From Lentzea cavernae (lineage in GTDB: Bacteria; Actinomycetota; Actinomycetes; Mycobacteriales; Pseudonocardiaceae): 64,000 nucleotides of DNA. The stretch lies in the NCBI RefSeq assembly GCF_014653695.1, contig NZ_BNAR01000030.1:1-64000 (forward strand), in the 5' to 3' direction. The position numbers and the translations under genes are program-made. Positions 35,235 to 43,321 of this stretch are shown here, piece by piece. The notes under the pieces are model-generated. The model was not told where the DNA came from. It saw only the letters and a list, made by a program, of their open reading frames with translations, and searched no databases. Every line of letters begins with the position of its first letter. Position 1 is the stretch's first letter.

Positions 35235-36334
35235 GCAGGTCGGCTGACGGGCGGGTGCCAGGCGCCCCGTCCGAGGCTGCCAGACCGCTCCTCCTCCAGG
35301 GCCAGGAGTACCTCTTCCGCTCCCCGCCCAAGTGCCTCGACTTCCAGGAGCAGGTGCACCGCCTCGGCATGGTCGACGAGGGCGACGGCAACCCGCAACC
35401 CTGCGTGCTCGTCCTCGCCCGCGCCGCCGACATGGAGATGAACGAGCTCTCCATCGCCCTGGCCGAGCGCGGCATCCGGATGGCCCGCATCGACGCCGAC
35501 CGCTGCGTCGACCTCCCCCTGTCGGTCTACACCGACCAGCCGCTGGTCGAACTGGACCGCTGGCTCCTCAGGCCGTTGCTGGTCTGGCGCCGCCACTTCG
35601 AACTCTCGGCCGTCCCCGTCGAACCCGGCACCCTCGCCGGCGCCTACGCCGTCGACCAGTGGGCCTCAGTGGCCAACTGGCTGTCCTCGCGCTCCGACTG
35701 GGCCCACGTGAACCCGTCGCGCTTCTCGACGCACCTGGACCGCCTGACGCAGCTTTCCGACGCCGCCGCCTTCGGCCTGCGCATCCCCCGCACGGCCGTG
35801 ACGACCCGCCCGGGCCGAACCCGCCCCGGCGGCGGCCGCTGCATCGTCAAAACGGCCGGCAGGCACCTCCTCGAACCGCGCCCCGGCGTGCAGCACGGCC
35901 TGTTCCCGCGCCCGCTGGAGACCTCGCGCGCCTCGGACGCCCCCGAACCCGCCCCGGTGATCGTCCAGGAGTACGTGCCGTCCGAGACGGAACTGCGCGT
36001 GTTCGTCGTGGGCGAGCAGTGCATCGCCTTCCAGGTCGACAAGCTCGACCCGGCCCAGCTCTGGGTGGATCCCGACGCGGTCCGCGTCACGCCGACCGAG
36101 GTCCCCGCGTCCCTCTCGGACAAGCTGCTCGCCCTCGCCCGCCACTGGCGCGTGCAGGTGGCGGCGTTCGACCTCCTCGTGACCGGCGGTGACCACGTGT
36201 TCCTCGAGATCAACGTCAACTGCGACTGGCGCTGGTTCGAACACAGGGCAGGCGACGACAGCGTCTCCGCGGCCGTGCACGACTGGGTGGCGCTGCGCTT
36301 CAAGGAGCTGCTCGGTGCGGGGAGGGGACGCTGA
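35231..36334 (+). CDS. ATP-grasp peptide ligase (graspetide MvdC/MvdD/TgmB-like)
   Basis: A 367-aa ATP-grasp enzyme. The N-terminal pre-ATP-grasp part has the phenotype of RiPP maturases (MEMNELSIALAERGIRMARI, then LLVWRRHFELSA equivalent to the family's VWxRR strand). The C-terminal grasp domain contains CIVKTAG, PVIVQEYVPSETELRVFVVG, and the magnesium/ATP site FLEINVNCDWRWFEHRAG, matching the graspetide signature ExNxxxxWxxxE. Start is TTG at 35231, overlapping the peptide stop (TTGA); GTG at 35255 is possible. No methyltransferase, protease or exporter is adjacent. Confidence 0.8.
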   Translation: MSRSADGRVPGAPSEAARPLLLQGQEYLFRSPPKCLDFQEQVHRLGMVDEGDGNPQPCVLVLARAADMEMNELSIALAERGIRMARIDADRCVDLPLSVYTDQPLVELDRWLLRPLLVWRRHFELSAVPVEPGTLAGAYAVDQWASVANWLSSRSDWAHVNPSRFSTHLDRLTQLSDAAAFGLRIPRTAVTTRPGRTRPGGGRCIVKTAGRHLLEPRPGVQHGLFPRPLETSRASDAPEPAPVIVQEYVPSETELRVFVVGEQCIAFQVDKLDPAQLWVDPDAVRVTPTEVPASLSDKLLALARHWRVQVAAFDLLVTGGDHVFLEINVNCDWRWFEHRAGDDSVSAAVHDWVALRFKELLGAGRGR

Positions 36335-36452
36335 TGTTCGGGACCGTTCGACGCTTACCCGGATGCTCGCTCTAGTCCAATTCGCTGGGCCGCACGGGCG
36401 AGAAACGACCATCCGCTCACACAAGCCGACGATCAAGGCCTAGGCTCACCGC

Positions 36453-36529
36453 GCCCCCGTAGCCCAATCGGTAGAGGCAGGTCCCTTAAAAGGATCACAG
36501 TACGGGTTCGAATCCCGTCGGGGGCACCA
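36453..36529 (+). tRNA. tRNA with anticodon UAA and short variable loop
   Basis: A 77-nt cloverleaf with encoded CCA. The acceptor stem GCCCCCG/CGGGGGC is perfect. The T arm is ACGGG-TTCGAAT-CCCGT. The anticodon arm is GGTCC-CTTAAAA-GGATC, placing TAA at positions 34-36 after the invariant T33. The D stem is 3 bp. The variable loop is only 5 nt (ACAGT), i.e. class I, whereas leucine tRNAs reading UUA are class II with a long variable arm. Formally tRNA-Leu(UAA), but charging identity is uncertain. A TAGGCT at 36441-36446 may be the -10. Confidence 0.85.
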
Positions 36530-36552
36530 TCTGCGAACAGCCTCGTCGTGGT

Positions 36553-36569
36553 GCCTGAGCAGGCGTTTT
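36553..36569 (+). terminator. Possible weak terminator after the tRNA
   Basis: GCCT-GAGC-AGGC forms a 4-bp stem followed by GTTTT. It is short, so confidence is low. The rest of 36530-36755 shows no gene. Confidence 0.3.
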
Positions 36570-36755
36570 GATCGTTCTCCCAGTCAGTTCCGCGTCTCAG
36601 TGGACTGCCATCGGTGCCGCCGAACGGTATTCGTCGTGTAGCGGAGAGTGACCAAGAGTTGATCTTGGTCAGCGTTCAGGAGGACGCCGGGCCGAGTGAT
36701 GGCGGCGCGCAAGCTGTGGCCTTCGTCACGACCGCGAACGCCGCCGCAGACCTCG

Positions 36756-37502
36756 TCACCACTTGTCGGAGGTGACGATCTCCTTCAGTCGGTCAGGGGT
36801 CAGTGGTGACTGCGGCGAGAGGATCCGGCCGGCCGGTGAGGTGGCCGCCGCGCCCGACGGGTCGTCCTGGTTGCTGACGTTGATGAGGATCATCGTTCCG
36901 TCGGGCCGCTTGAGGCACGCCAGGTACGACACCGCGCCGGGTGCCGGCTGCCGGGTGCCGGTCGCCAGGCGGGAGCCGTCGGGCAGTGTGGTGACGGTGC
37001 AGTTCTCCGCGCGGGGAAGGTTGCACCACTCGCCGGGCTCGGAGTCGGTGGAGTAGATCATCAGGCCGAGGGTTCCCCTGCCGTCCGCGGAGGTCAGGGT
37101 GCCGACGACCATCGGGCTGCCGTCCTGGCCGTCCAGCGGCGTGACGCCCGGTTCCGGTTGCCTGGACGGGGAGGTCCTGGGCACCGAGATCCTCTGGGTC
37201 ACCTCGAACGTCGCGGTGTCGCCGAGGACGGCGCCGAACCGGGCGATCAGGTCGTCCGGCGAGGCCGGGGCGCGGGTCGTGGACGAGGTGGCCGGCGGGG
37301 TGGCGGTGTGCGTGCCGGAGTCGCTCGGTACCAGCCACGCCGCACCGGCGACCAGGCCCGCCACGGCGACGACGGTGGCCGCTACGGGGACCAGCCGCAC
37401 GGTTCGCCGGGGGCGCACGACCGGGGCCGTGCGCGCGGCCGCGGCGTCGGCGCGGCGGTCCAGTTCGGCGAAGGCGTCGTGGAGGGTGCGCAGGTCGCTC
37501 AT
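36756..37502 (-). CDS. Single-pass membrane protein, partner of the ECF sigma factor
   Basis: A 248-aa protein with an Arg-rich cytoplasmic N-terminus (residues 1-36), one membrane segment (about 37-60, LVPVAATVVAVAGLVAGAAW), a Thr/Ala/Pro linker and an extracytoplasmic domain containing two Cys (EWCNLPRAENC) and YLACLKRPDG. It overlaps the upstream sigma factor gene by 4 bp (ATGA), the usual arrangement for a sigma factor and its membrane regulator. It lacks a visible zinc-binding anti-sigma (HxxxCxxC) motif, so a regulator role is inference. RBS AGGAG precedes the ATG. Confidence 0.75.
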   Translation of the reverse strand: MSDLRTLHDAFAELDRRADAAAARTAPVVRPRRTVRLVPVAATVVAVAGLVAGAAWLVPSDSGTHTATPPATSSTTRAPASPDDLIARFGAVLGDTATFEVTQRISVPRTSPSRQPEPGVTPLDGQDGSPMVVGTLTSADGRGTLGLMIYSTDSEPGEWCNLPRAENCTVTTLPDGSRLATGTRQPAPGAVSYLACLKRPDGTMILINVSNQDDPSGAAATSPAGRILSPQSPLTPDRLKEIVTSDKW

Positions 37503-37990
37503 GAGGTCTCCTGGAAGTGGGGGGAGCTGGCGGTGAGGTCGATGCGCAGGGCGTTGAGCGCCCTGTGGATCTGGCTGCGCACGGTCGGTTCCCGGCACCC
37601 CAGCTGTACTGCGATCTCCTTGTCGGACAGGCCCGCGTAGTAGCGCAGGACCACCGCCGCGCGCTGCTTCCTCGGCAGGCCGGCGAGGCGGTGGATCATC
37701 TCGTCCCGTTCGGCCCGCTCGTCCGCGCCGTCGGAGACGGCCATCGGTTCCACCTCGGCGCGCGGGGACGTGCGGGTCAGCCTCCTGCGCCAGGACAGGT
37801 ACTCGTTGACGACCATCCGGCGCACGTAGGCGTGGGGCTCGGCCATCTCCGAGATCCGTTCCCAGCGCTCGAACGCCCTGCCCAGCACGTCGCTCACGAG
37901 CTCCTCGGCGAGCCACGTCCGGCAGCTCAGGACCGTGGCGAACCGCATCAGCGCGGGACGCTGTCTTGCCACGTACTCGGTGAACTCCAC
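37499..37990 (-). CDS. RNA polymerase ECF sigma factor, SigE family
   Basis: A 163-aa ECF-type sigma factor. Region 2 is seen as FTEYVARQRPALMRFATVLS and AEELVSDVLGRAFERWERIS, with AYVRRMVVNEYLSWRRR close to region 2.4. Region 4 is RLAGLPRKQRAAVVLRYYAG, then LSDKEIAVQLGCREPTVRSQ. The GTG at 37990 with GGGAG upstream starts at the family N-terminus; longer frames add an unrelated extension. It is followed by the coupled membrane protein gene, a likely modulator. Confidence 0.9.
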   Translation of the reverse strand: MEFTEYVARQRPALMRFATVLSCRTWLAEELVSDVLGRAFERWERISEMAEPHAYVRRMVVNEYLSWRRRLTRTSPRAEVEPMAVSDGADERAERDEMIHRLAGLPRKQRAAVVLRYYAGLSDKEIAVQLGCREPTVRSQIHRALNALRIDLTASSPHFQETS

Positions 37991-38110
37991 ATGCAACTCC
38001 CGATCATCTACGGCCTTGAATTCGCACCCCCAATGAAGATGTGACCCCCAACGTTGCATCCGGTCTTCCGACAGCCGCCGAGGGGTCTGTGGCCTGCGTC
38101 ACCGCGCACG

Positions 38111-38148
38111 CAAAAGGCCCGCCCCTGGCACGAAGCCGGGAGCGGGCC
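38111..38148 (-). terminator. Rho-independent terminator of the propeller-ceramidase-tachylectin operon
   Basis: On the minus strand a 14-bp stem (38135-38148 with 38116-38129, one C-A mismatch and one wobble) with a 5-nt loop is followed by TTTTG. It lies 15 bp past the tachylectin stop. This is one of the few hairpins in the window with a real U-tract. Confidence 0.85.
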
Positions 38149-38163
38149 CCAAGAGTCAGTCGA

Positions 38164-39024
38164 TCAGTTCTTCTTCACCTGGTTGAGCCGCGTGATCACG
38201 GCCCCGCCGTCCTGCATCCCGAACGAGTTGCAGGCGGTCTCCCAGGGGAACCGGCTGCACGCGTTGGACTGCACCACGACGTCCTGCTCGTTGTTCCAGC
38301 CGTTGCCGATGATCTTGTTGTTCTTCCACACCTTGGTCACCGGGTTGTAGCCGTACCAGACCAGGTTGCCGTTGTTCTGGTTCACGGCGTAGAACGTCTC
38401 GCCGCCGACCGAGCTGAGGTTCTTCAGGTTCTGCCAGCCCGTGGTGACCGTGCTGACGGGCTTGACCCACGTCGCGGTGGCGCCGGTCCAGAAGTCGATG
38501 TAGTAGCGGTACATCGCGCCGGCGGCGTTGCGGGCGTAGACCACGCCGCGACTCGTTGCCACGATGGCGTTGTACTGGGTCAGGCCGGTGTCGAGCAGGG
38601 CGCCCTGCACCGCCCACTGCTTGGTCGTGAAGTTGAAGTAGTGCGCCTTGAGGTTGCCGGCGGCGTCGAGCGTGTAGATGACGCCGTCCTCGTCCACCGA
38701 GATCCGGTTGCGGGTGTTGGCGGCGGTGTAGTTCCAGCCCTGGCCGAGGACCAGGTACTGGCTGCCGTTGAGGTCGTCCCAGCCGGATCCGTTGTAGTGC
38801 AGCAGTCTCAGCTCACCGGTGGTGGTGATGCTGAACATCCAGCCGCTCGGTCCGGCGATCACGCGGCCCTGCCAGCCGGCACCGATCTGGTAGCTCTGGT
38901 TCCAGGCGAAGGTGCCGGTGGTCGGCGTCATGTGCTCGAACAGGAACAGGTCGCCGGTCGTGCCGCACGGGTAGACCGGAGTGAGGCCGTAACGGGCCGA
39001 CAATGTGGTGCTGGGTCCTGGCAT
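38164..39024 (-). CDS. Tachylectin-family beta-propeller lectin
   Basis: A 286-aa protein made of five or six tachylectin-2-like propeller blades. Repeated elements include GDLFLFEHM, GELRLLHYNGSGWDDL, NLKAHYFNFTTKQW, GAMYRYYIDFWTGATATW and NLVWYGYNPVTKVW, interleaved with GQGWN or GWQN strands. The family binds GlcNAc/GalNAc-type sugars. It has no signal peptide. Two Cys pairs occur, one at the N-terminus (VYPCGTTGD) and one near the end (NACSRFPWETACN). It follows the ceramidase gene by 16 bp. Confidence 0.85.
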   Translation of the reverse strand: MPGPSTTLSARYGLTPVYPCGTTGDLFLFEHMTPTTGTFAWNQSYQIGAGWQGRVIAGPSGWMFSITTTGELRLLHYNGSGWDDLNGSQYLVLGQGWNYTAANTRNRISVDEDGVIYTLDAAGNLKAHYFNFTTKQWAVQGALLDTGLTQYNAIVATSRGVVYARNAAGAMYRYYIDFWTGATATWVKPVSTVTTGWQNLKNLSSVGGETFYAVNQNNGNLVWYGYNPVTKVWKNNKIIGNGWNNEQDVVVQSNACSRFPWETACNSFGMQDGGAVITRLNQVKKN

Positions 39025-39040
39025 TTCTTCGATCCACCCC

Positions 39041-40408
39041 TCAGAGGTTCAGCATGGCTGTGCTGGCGTCGAGGACGACGCGCTCGGTCGTCCCCGGTGC
39101 GGCGGGACCGCTCGGGCTGAACTTGAGCGGTGCGGGCCAGGGGTAGAACGTCGTCCACGTGGACTCGCCGGAGATCTCCGGGTCGTCGACCCAGCCGGCT
39201 TCGTAACCCCAGCGCACCGCTCCGCCGTCCGCCAGGATGCCGTTGGCCGCGACGTAGCCCTCGGTCTCGTTGGCGTAGGCCATGACCCACAGCTTCCCGG
39301 CGGTCTGGTTCCGCAACGTCACCGCGTACTCCGAGAGGACCTCGTGCGACATCGCGAAGATGTTGAGGCCGCCCATCTTCCAGCGCTGGATGGGCATCGG
39401 GAACACGCGGGGAAGGCCCGGGCCCGCGATCTCCTCGAGCATGACCTCCGCGTGGCGGTAGGCGAAGTCGCCGGGAGCGAGGTTGTCGAGCCGGTCGCTG
39501 TAGCTGTTGCGGGCGCGGATCACCGCGGCCGGGTCGCCCAGGTCGACGGTGAGCGGGAGCTCGAGCTCCTGGTAGAACGTGCTGATCGGGCCGGTGACAG
39601 CGGTCCAGCCACCCGAGTTCACCATCGACACGACCTCGTTGCCGAGGATCGTGCCGAGGTTCGTGACCTGGCTGGGGCCGTCCGGGTCGTTGGGTTCCTG
39701 GTCGCCCGCGGCGCCCTGGAAGAACAGCGCCTGCACGCCGAGCGCGTTGGTGATCACGTCGGTGGCGGCGCCGGGGAAGTCGCTGCAGAAGGTCCTGTCG
39801 TTGCCCCGCGACACGGCGTGGCAGGCGTATCCGAAGAGGACGGTCTGCAGGCCGTTGTCGCTCGTGCGGCGGGCGATCAGCGCGTTGACCGTGGTGAGGA
39901 CGTTGGGTTCCCCGGCGCGGTTGTAGCCGATCGAGGCGTTGCCTTCCTTGTACCACAACGTGACCTGCGTGCGGGCCATCGCCAGGGTTTGCTCCACCAG
40001 GTCGATCATCTGGTCGATGAACACGTTGGTCGTGTCCTCGATCGCGCTGACGTCCGCGGGCGTGAGGCTCATCATCACGTACGGGTTCGGGCGCGTGGTG
40101 CCGATGAACGGGCCGGAGTGGGTGTGGCTGCAGATGATCAGGAAGTTGCCGTTCTGGTTGTTCACCAGGGACAGCACGCCGGACCTGATCGCCTGGTGCA
40201 CGTAGCGCGGGATGCTGACGACGTCGATCCGGAGCATCACCTTGGGCCCGGCGCCGTCGTCGATGACGATGCACTGGGCGCGCAGCCTGCGGTCGACGAG
40301 GCCCTGGTTGCCGCGCGGAGAGCCGCCGTAGCCGGCCATCCAGAGGCTCGGGTAGGGCGGGTACGCCGGGGTGTAGTCCAGGGTCTTCACGGACATGGAG
40401 ATGGGCAT
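39041..40408 (-). CDS. Neutral/alkaline ceramidase-like hydrolase (N-terminal domain only)
   Basis: A 455-aa protein resembling the catalytic domain of neutral/alkaline ceramidases, which hydrolyse the N-acyl bond of ceramide. The zinc/catalytic region is visible as IICSHTHSGPFIG (HxH plus catalytic Ser), LFGYACHAVSRGNDRTFCSD (second zinc His), and FFQGAAGDQEPND. LWVMAYANETEGYVA matches the family's ligand Glu/Tyr block. No signal peptide or C-terminal ceramidase domain is evident, so it may be intracellular or act on another amide. GGAGG lies 8 bp before the ATG. Confidence 0.82.
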   Translation of the reverse strand: MPISMSVKTLDYTPAYPPYPSLWMAGYGGSPRGNQGLVDRRLRAQCIVIDDGAGPKVMLRIDVVSIPRYVHQAIRSGVLSLVNNQNGNFLIICSHTHSGPFIGTTRPNPYVMMSLTPADVSAIEDTTNVFIDQMIDLVEQTLAMARTQVTLWYKEGNASIGYNRAGEPNVLTTVNALIARRTSDNGLQTVLFGYACHAVSRGNDRTFCSDFPGAATDVITNALGVQALFFQGAAGDQEPNDPDGPSQVTNLGTILGNEVVSMVNSGGWTAVTGPISTFYQELELPLTVDLGDPAAVIRARNSYSDRLDNLAPGDFAYRHAEVMLEEIAGPGLPRVFPMPIQRWKMGGLNIFAMSHEVLSEYAVTLRNQTAGKLWVMAYANETEGYVAANGILADGGAVRWGYEAGWVDDPEISGESTWTTFYPWPAPLKFSPSGPAAPGTTERVVLDASTAMLNL

Positions 40409-40427
40409 CGTGGATTCCCTCCGGCGC

Positions 40428-41477
40428 TCAGGCGGTCTCGACGAACGCGACGGAGGTCGGCGTGTTCGAGTTGGGGGTCGACAGGGAGTTGTCCGGCTTG
40501 CCGGAGTTCGTGTCCGCGGACAGGACCTTGCGGTTCTTCTTGTCCACCACGAACGCCCGTTCACCGTCCTTGCTCAGCGTCAGAGGACCGTTCGCCTTGC
40601 CGTTGTTCTCCTTCGTCCTGACCTTGTTCGAGTTGATGTTCACGGTGACCAGCTGCGAGTCGGCGCTGCGGCCCGCGTAGAGGCTGACGGCCGCGAAGGT
40701 GCCGTTCGGGTGCACCGCCAGACCGCAGGGAACGCCCTCGAGCGCGGTCGAACCGGCCTTCCCGCCGCGCAGGCCGAACGTGGCCAGCTCGCGCGACTGC
40801 GCCACGTACAGGTTCTTGCCCTTGGGGTCGATCGCGAGCAGCAGCGGCGTCTTGTCGGTCTCGAACTTGCCCGACACCGCGTTCTTCGCGGTGTCGATGA
40901 TCGTGACGCCCTTGGCGCGCTCGTCACCGACGAACAGCTGCTTGCCGTCCGGCGAGAGCGCGAGGGTGCGCGGCAGCGGACCCGTCTTGATGCGCGCGCG
41001 GACCTCGCCGTTCGCGGTGTCCACGACGGCCACGTGTCCTTCGGAACCGCCGGCGCCGCTCGACCCGGTGGCGACGTAGACGGTCCTGCCGTCGGGCGAG
41101 ACGAGGACGTCGTTGGCGAACCCGCCCACGGCGATCTCACCGGTGACCCGGCCGCCGTCGACGTCCACGACGCTCAGACCCGGCCCGAAGACCGTCCCCA
41201 CGTAAGCGCGCAGACCGTCGGGCGAGCCCACCATCCCGTTCGGCTGGCCGTTGATCTCGAGGAGCTTCTGCTCCCCGGTCAGGCTCGGGTCGACCAGCTG
41301 CAGGAACCCGCTGCCGAGCCGGTCCACGCTGCCGATCAGGAGTTTCTTGCGGCCCGCCTTGGGCGCCGCGCCGGCGGCTCCCGCGAACAGGCCTTGGCCG
41401 ACGACGCTCACCGCGGCGCCGCCTAGTGCGGCGGTCAGGAGCGTGCGTCGGGAAATCGGTCGGTGCTCGGATGACAT
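40428..41477 (-). CDS. Tat-exported YncE-like beta-propeller protein
   Basis: A 349-aa secreted protein. The N-terminus PISRRTLLTAALGGAAVSVV is a twin-arginine signal ending near AGAA. The mature part contains YncE/YVTN-type repeats: GGFANDVLVSPDGRTVYVAT, LPRTLALSPDGKQLFVGD, KTPLLLAIDPKGKNLYVAQ and VPCGLAVHPNGTFAAVS. It is a structural propeller with no catalytic motif. It is the first gene of an operon with the ceramidase-like and tachylectin genes. The ATG at 41477 has GGAGGGGG upstream; longer frames lack support. Confidence 0.85.
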   Translation of the reverse strand: MSSEHRPISRRTLLTAALGGAAVSVVGQGLFAGAAGAAPKAGRKKLLIGSVDRLGSGFLQLVDPSLTGEQKLLEINGQPNGMVGSPDGLRAYVGTVFGPGLSVVDVDGGRVTGEIAVGGFANDVLVSPDGRTVYVATGSSGAGGSEGHVAVVDTANGEVRARIKTGPLPRTLALSPDGKQLFVGDERAKGVTIIDTAKNAVSGKFETDKTPLLLAIDPKGKNLYVAQSRELATFGLRGGKAGSTALEGVPCGLAVHPNGTFAAVSLYAGRSADSQLVTVNINSNKVRTKENNGKANGPLTLSKDGERAFVVDKKNRKVLSADTNSGKPDNSLSTPNSNTPTSVAFVETA

Positions 41478-41784
41478 GTCGTCCGTCCCCCTCCGGTCCA
41501 GGTCGACTGGTTGACCTTTCGACGAAGGGGACGCGGGTGTTATCACGCTGGGTAGCTCAGATCAAAGCTGTGATCCAGTTGAGACATTCCATAGGCGATT
41601 GATACGCACTGTGCTCAGCAGTTAACGCATCGCGTCTGATCTGGCCATATGTCACCTGACAAGAAAAGCCGCTGTCGGGTCCTTGGGCCCTGGTCGGTTC
41701 TGGACGAACTGGTGTACTGCCGTGATTGACTACGTACTGTGACGTAAACATGTCAACTGTGTAGTGGCATGTGTCTCAAAGGGC
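41478..41784. other. Intergenic region with AT-richer core
   Basis: About 300 bp between the divergently oriented beta-propeller gene and the SDR stop codon. It is more AT-rich than its surroundings (41560-41680). It should hold the promoter of the minus-strand propeller operon. On the plus strand TTGACT at 41726-41731 is the best -35-like hexamer, but no gene follows it. I see no convincing coding sequence. Confidence 0.5.
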
Positions 41785-42468
41785 TCACCAGGTCGGCCGA
41801 GCGGTCACTCCGCCATCCACCACGAGGTCGTGCCCGGTGATCCACTTCGCGAGGTCGCTCGCGAGGAACACGCACGCGTTTCCGACGTCCTGCGGCGTGC
41901 CGAGGCGGGTGAGCGGAGCGGCCTCCCGCCACCGCGCGACGCCGTCCGGCCAGTCCTGCTCGATGCCGGGCCGGGCGATCAGGCCGGGCGAGACCGTGTT
42001 GACCCGGACGCCCCTCGGTCCGTACTCCAGTGCGGCCGCTCGCGCGTGCATGATCAGCCCCGCCTTGGAGACCGCGTAGTGGGCGTGGCCCGGAGCGGGG
42101 TGCGTGCCCTCGATGGACGCGATGTGCGTGACCGAGCCGCCCTCGGGGAGGTGGGCGACGGCCGCCTGGGTGACGGCGAACGGGCCCAGCAGGTTGACGT
42201 CCACGACGGACTGCCACTGCGCGGCCGTCATGTCCGGAAGCGGCTCCACGGGTTGCACGCCCGCGTTGTTGACGACCGCGTCCAGCCTGCCGTGCCGGGC
42301 GGCCGCGTCGTCGACCACGCGCTGGGCCGAGGTGCGCAGGTCGCCGTCCTCGAGACCGCGGTGGCGGACGACGGTGGCGCCCGCGTCGGCGAACCGGTCC
42401 GCGATGCCGTTGCCGATCCCGCCGCCGGTTCCGGTGACGAGCACGACCTTGCCGCTGAGATCGATCAC
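41785..42468 (-). CDS. Short-chain dehydrogenase/reductase
   Basis: A 227-aa SDR oxidoreductase. TGTGGGIGNGIADRF is the cofactor motif, NNAGVQP the NNAG motif, HYAVSKAGL the catalytic YxxxK with Ser in HIASIEG, and VSPGLIARPGI the substrate loop. The C-terminal GHDLVVDGGVTARPTW fits 3-oxoacyl-reductase-like members. The substrate is unknown. The GTG start at 42468 overlaps the stop of the inositol-phosphatase-like gene upstream (GTGA), so the two are coupled. Confidence 0.88.
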   Translation of the reverse strand: MIDLSGKVVLVTGTGGGIGNGIADRFADAGATVVRHRGLEDGDLRTSAQRVVDDAAARHGRLDAVVNNAGVQPVEPLPDMTAAQWQSVVDVNLLGPFAVTQAAVAHLPEGGSVTHIASIEGTHPAPGHAHYAVSKAGLIMHARAAALEYGPRGVRVNTVSPGLIARPGIEQDWPDGVARWREAAPLTRLGTPQDVGNACVFLASDLAKWITGHDLVVDGGVTARPTW

Positions 42469-43205
42469 GAGACGATGCCTTCCAGTCGTTCGGTGAGCCA
42501 GCCGACGATCTCACCGCGGCCGGCCGCGAACGCGTTGTGGCCGATCCCGGTGAACACCCCGCCCGCCTCGCGCACGAGCACCGCGCCCGCCGCGACGTCC
42601 CACGGGTGGATGCCGATGTTCGCCGCCGCGTCCGCCCTGCCCGCGGCGACCCACGCGAGCGACAGCGCGGTCGAGTACACGCGGCGCACGTCCGCCTTGG
42701 CCATGAGCTCGGCCAGCAGGTCCATCTCGCCCTCGTACGGGCTGCCGGGCAGCGGGATGTCCGTGAGCACGAGCGGCCGCGGGCTCGTGCCGGGAGGGAT
42801 CGTGAGCCCACCGGACCGGACGCGGAACGGCACACCGACGGCCGCCGTGAACAGCTCGTCGCGGAACGGGTCCAGCACGCAACCCGCGACCAGCACGCCG
42901 TCGACCGCCGCCGCCACCGAGACGCAGGACAGCGGGAGGCCGCGCACGAAGTTCCGCGTGCCGTCGATCGGGTCGACGAACCAGGTGATCCGAGCGGACG
43001 CGCCGCCCAGCTCCTCGCCGACCACCGCCGAGCCTGGGACGCCTCCGGTCAGGCGCGCCCGCAGGAACGCCTCCAGCTCCAGGTCGGCATTGCTGACCTG
43101 GTCGAACGAGCCCTTCGCCGACACGTCCACGCGGATGTCGCGCAACAGCGCCGCGGCGTCCACGCAGGACTGCGCGGCCAGCGAGAGAAGATCCCCGGGA
43201 GTCAC
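42465..43205 (-). CDS. Inositol monophosphatase family protein
   Basis: A 246-aa metal-dependent phosphatase of the IMPase/FBPase/CysQ superfamily. VVGEELGG supplies the first acidic ligand, VDPIDGTRNFVRGLP is the signature motif, and IHPWDVAAGAVLVREAGG is the second. The substrate could be inositol phosphate, histidinol phosphate or another sugar phosphate. The GTG at 43205 was chosen; an in-frame GTG about 10 codons earlier is possible. It is coupled to the downstream SDR by a 4-bp overlap. Confidence 0.88.
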   Translation of the reverse strand: MTPGDLLSLAAQSCVDAAALLRDIRVDVSAKGSFDQVSNADLELEAFLRARLTGGVPGSAVVGEELGGASARITWFVDPIDGTRNFVRGLPLSCVSVAAAVDGVLVAGCVLDPFRDELFTAAVGVPFRVRSGGLTIPPGTSPRPLVLTDIPLPGSPYEGEMDLLAELMAKADVRRVYSTALSLAWVAAGRADAAANIGIHPWDVAAGAVLVREAGGVFTGIGHNAFAAGRGEIVGWLTERLEGIVS

Positions 43206-43321
43206 GGCCCCATTGTGATCGGTCACAAACACGACCGGATGACTCTGGGCAACGTCCCACCCGCGCCGGTGACCTGAGCCACCACGATGAGCTGACCTGA
43301 CAACGACGTTGGAGGATAGGG

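Noticed and set aside
36453-36529. tRNA-Lys assignment
   Set aside because: Shifting the anticodon loop to obtain CTT breaks the stem and the invariant T33; UAA is the only consistent anticodon.
41557-41751. 64-aa open frame in the AT-richer intergenic region
   Set aside because: It has no ribosome binding site, atypical codon usage for this genome and no recognisable motif.
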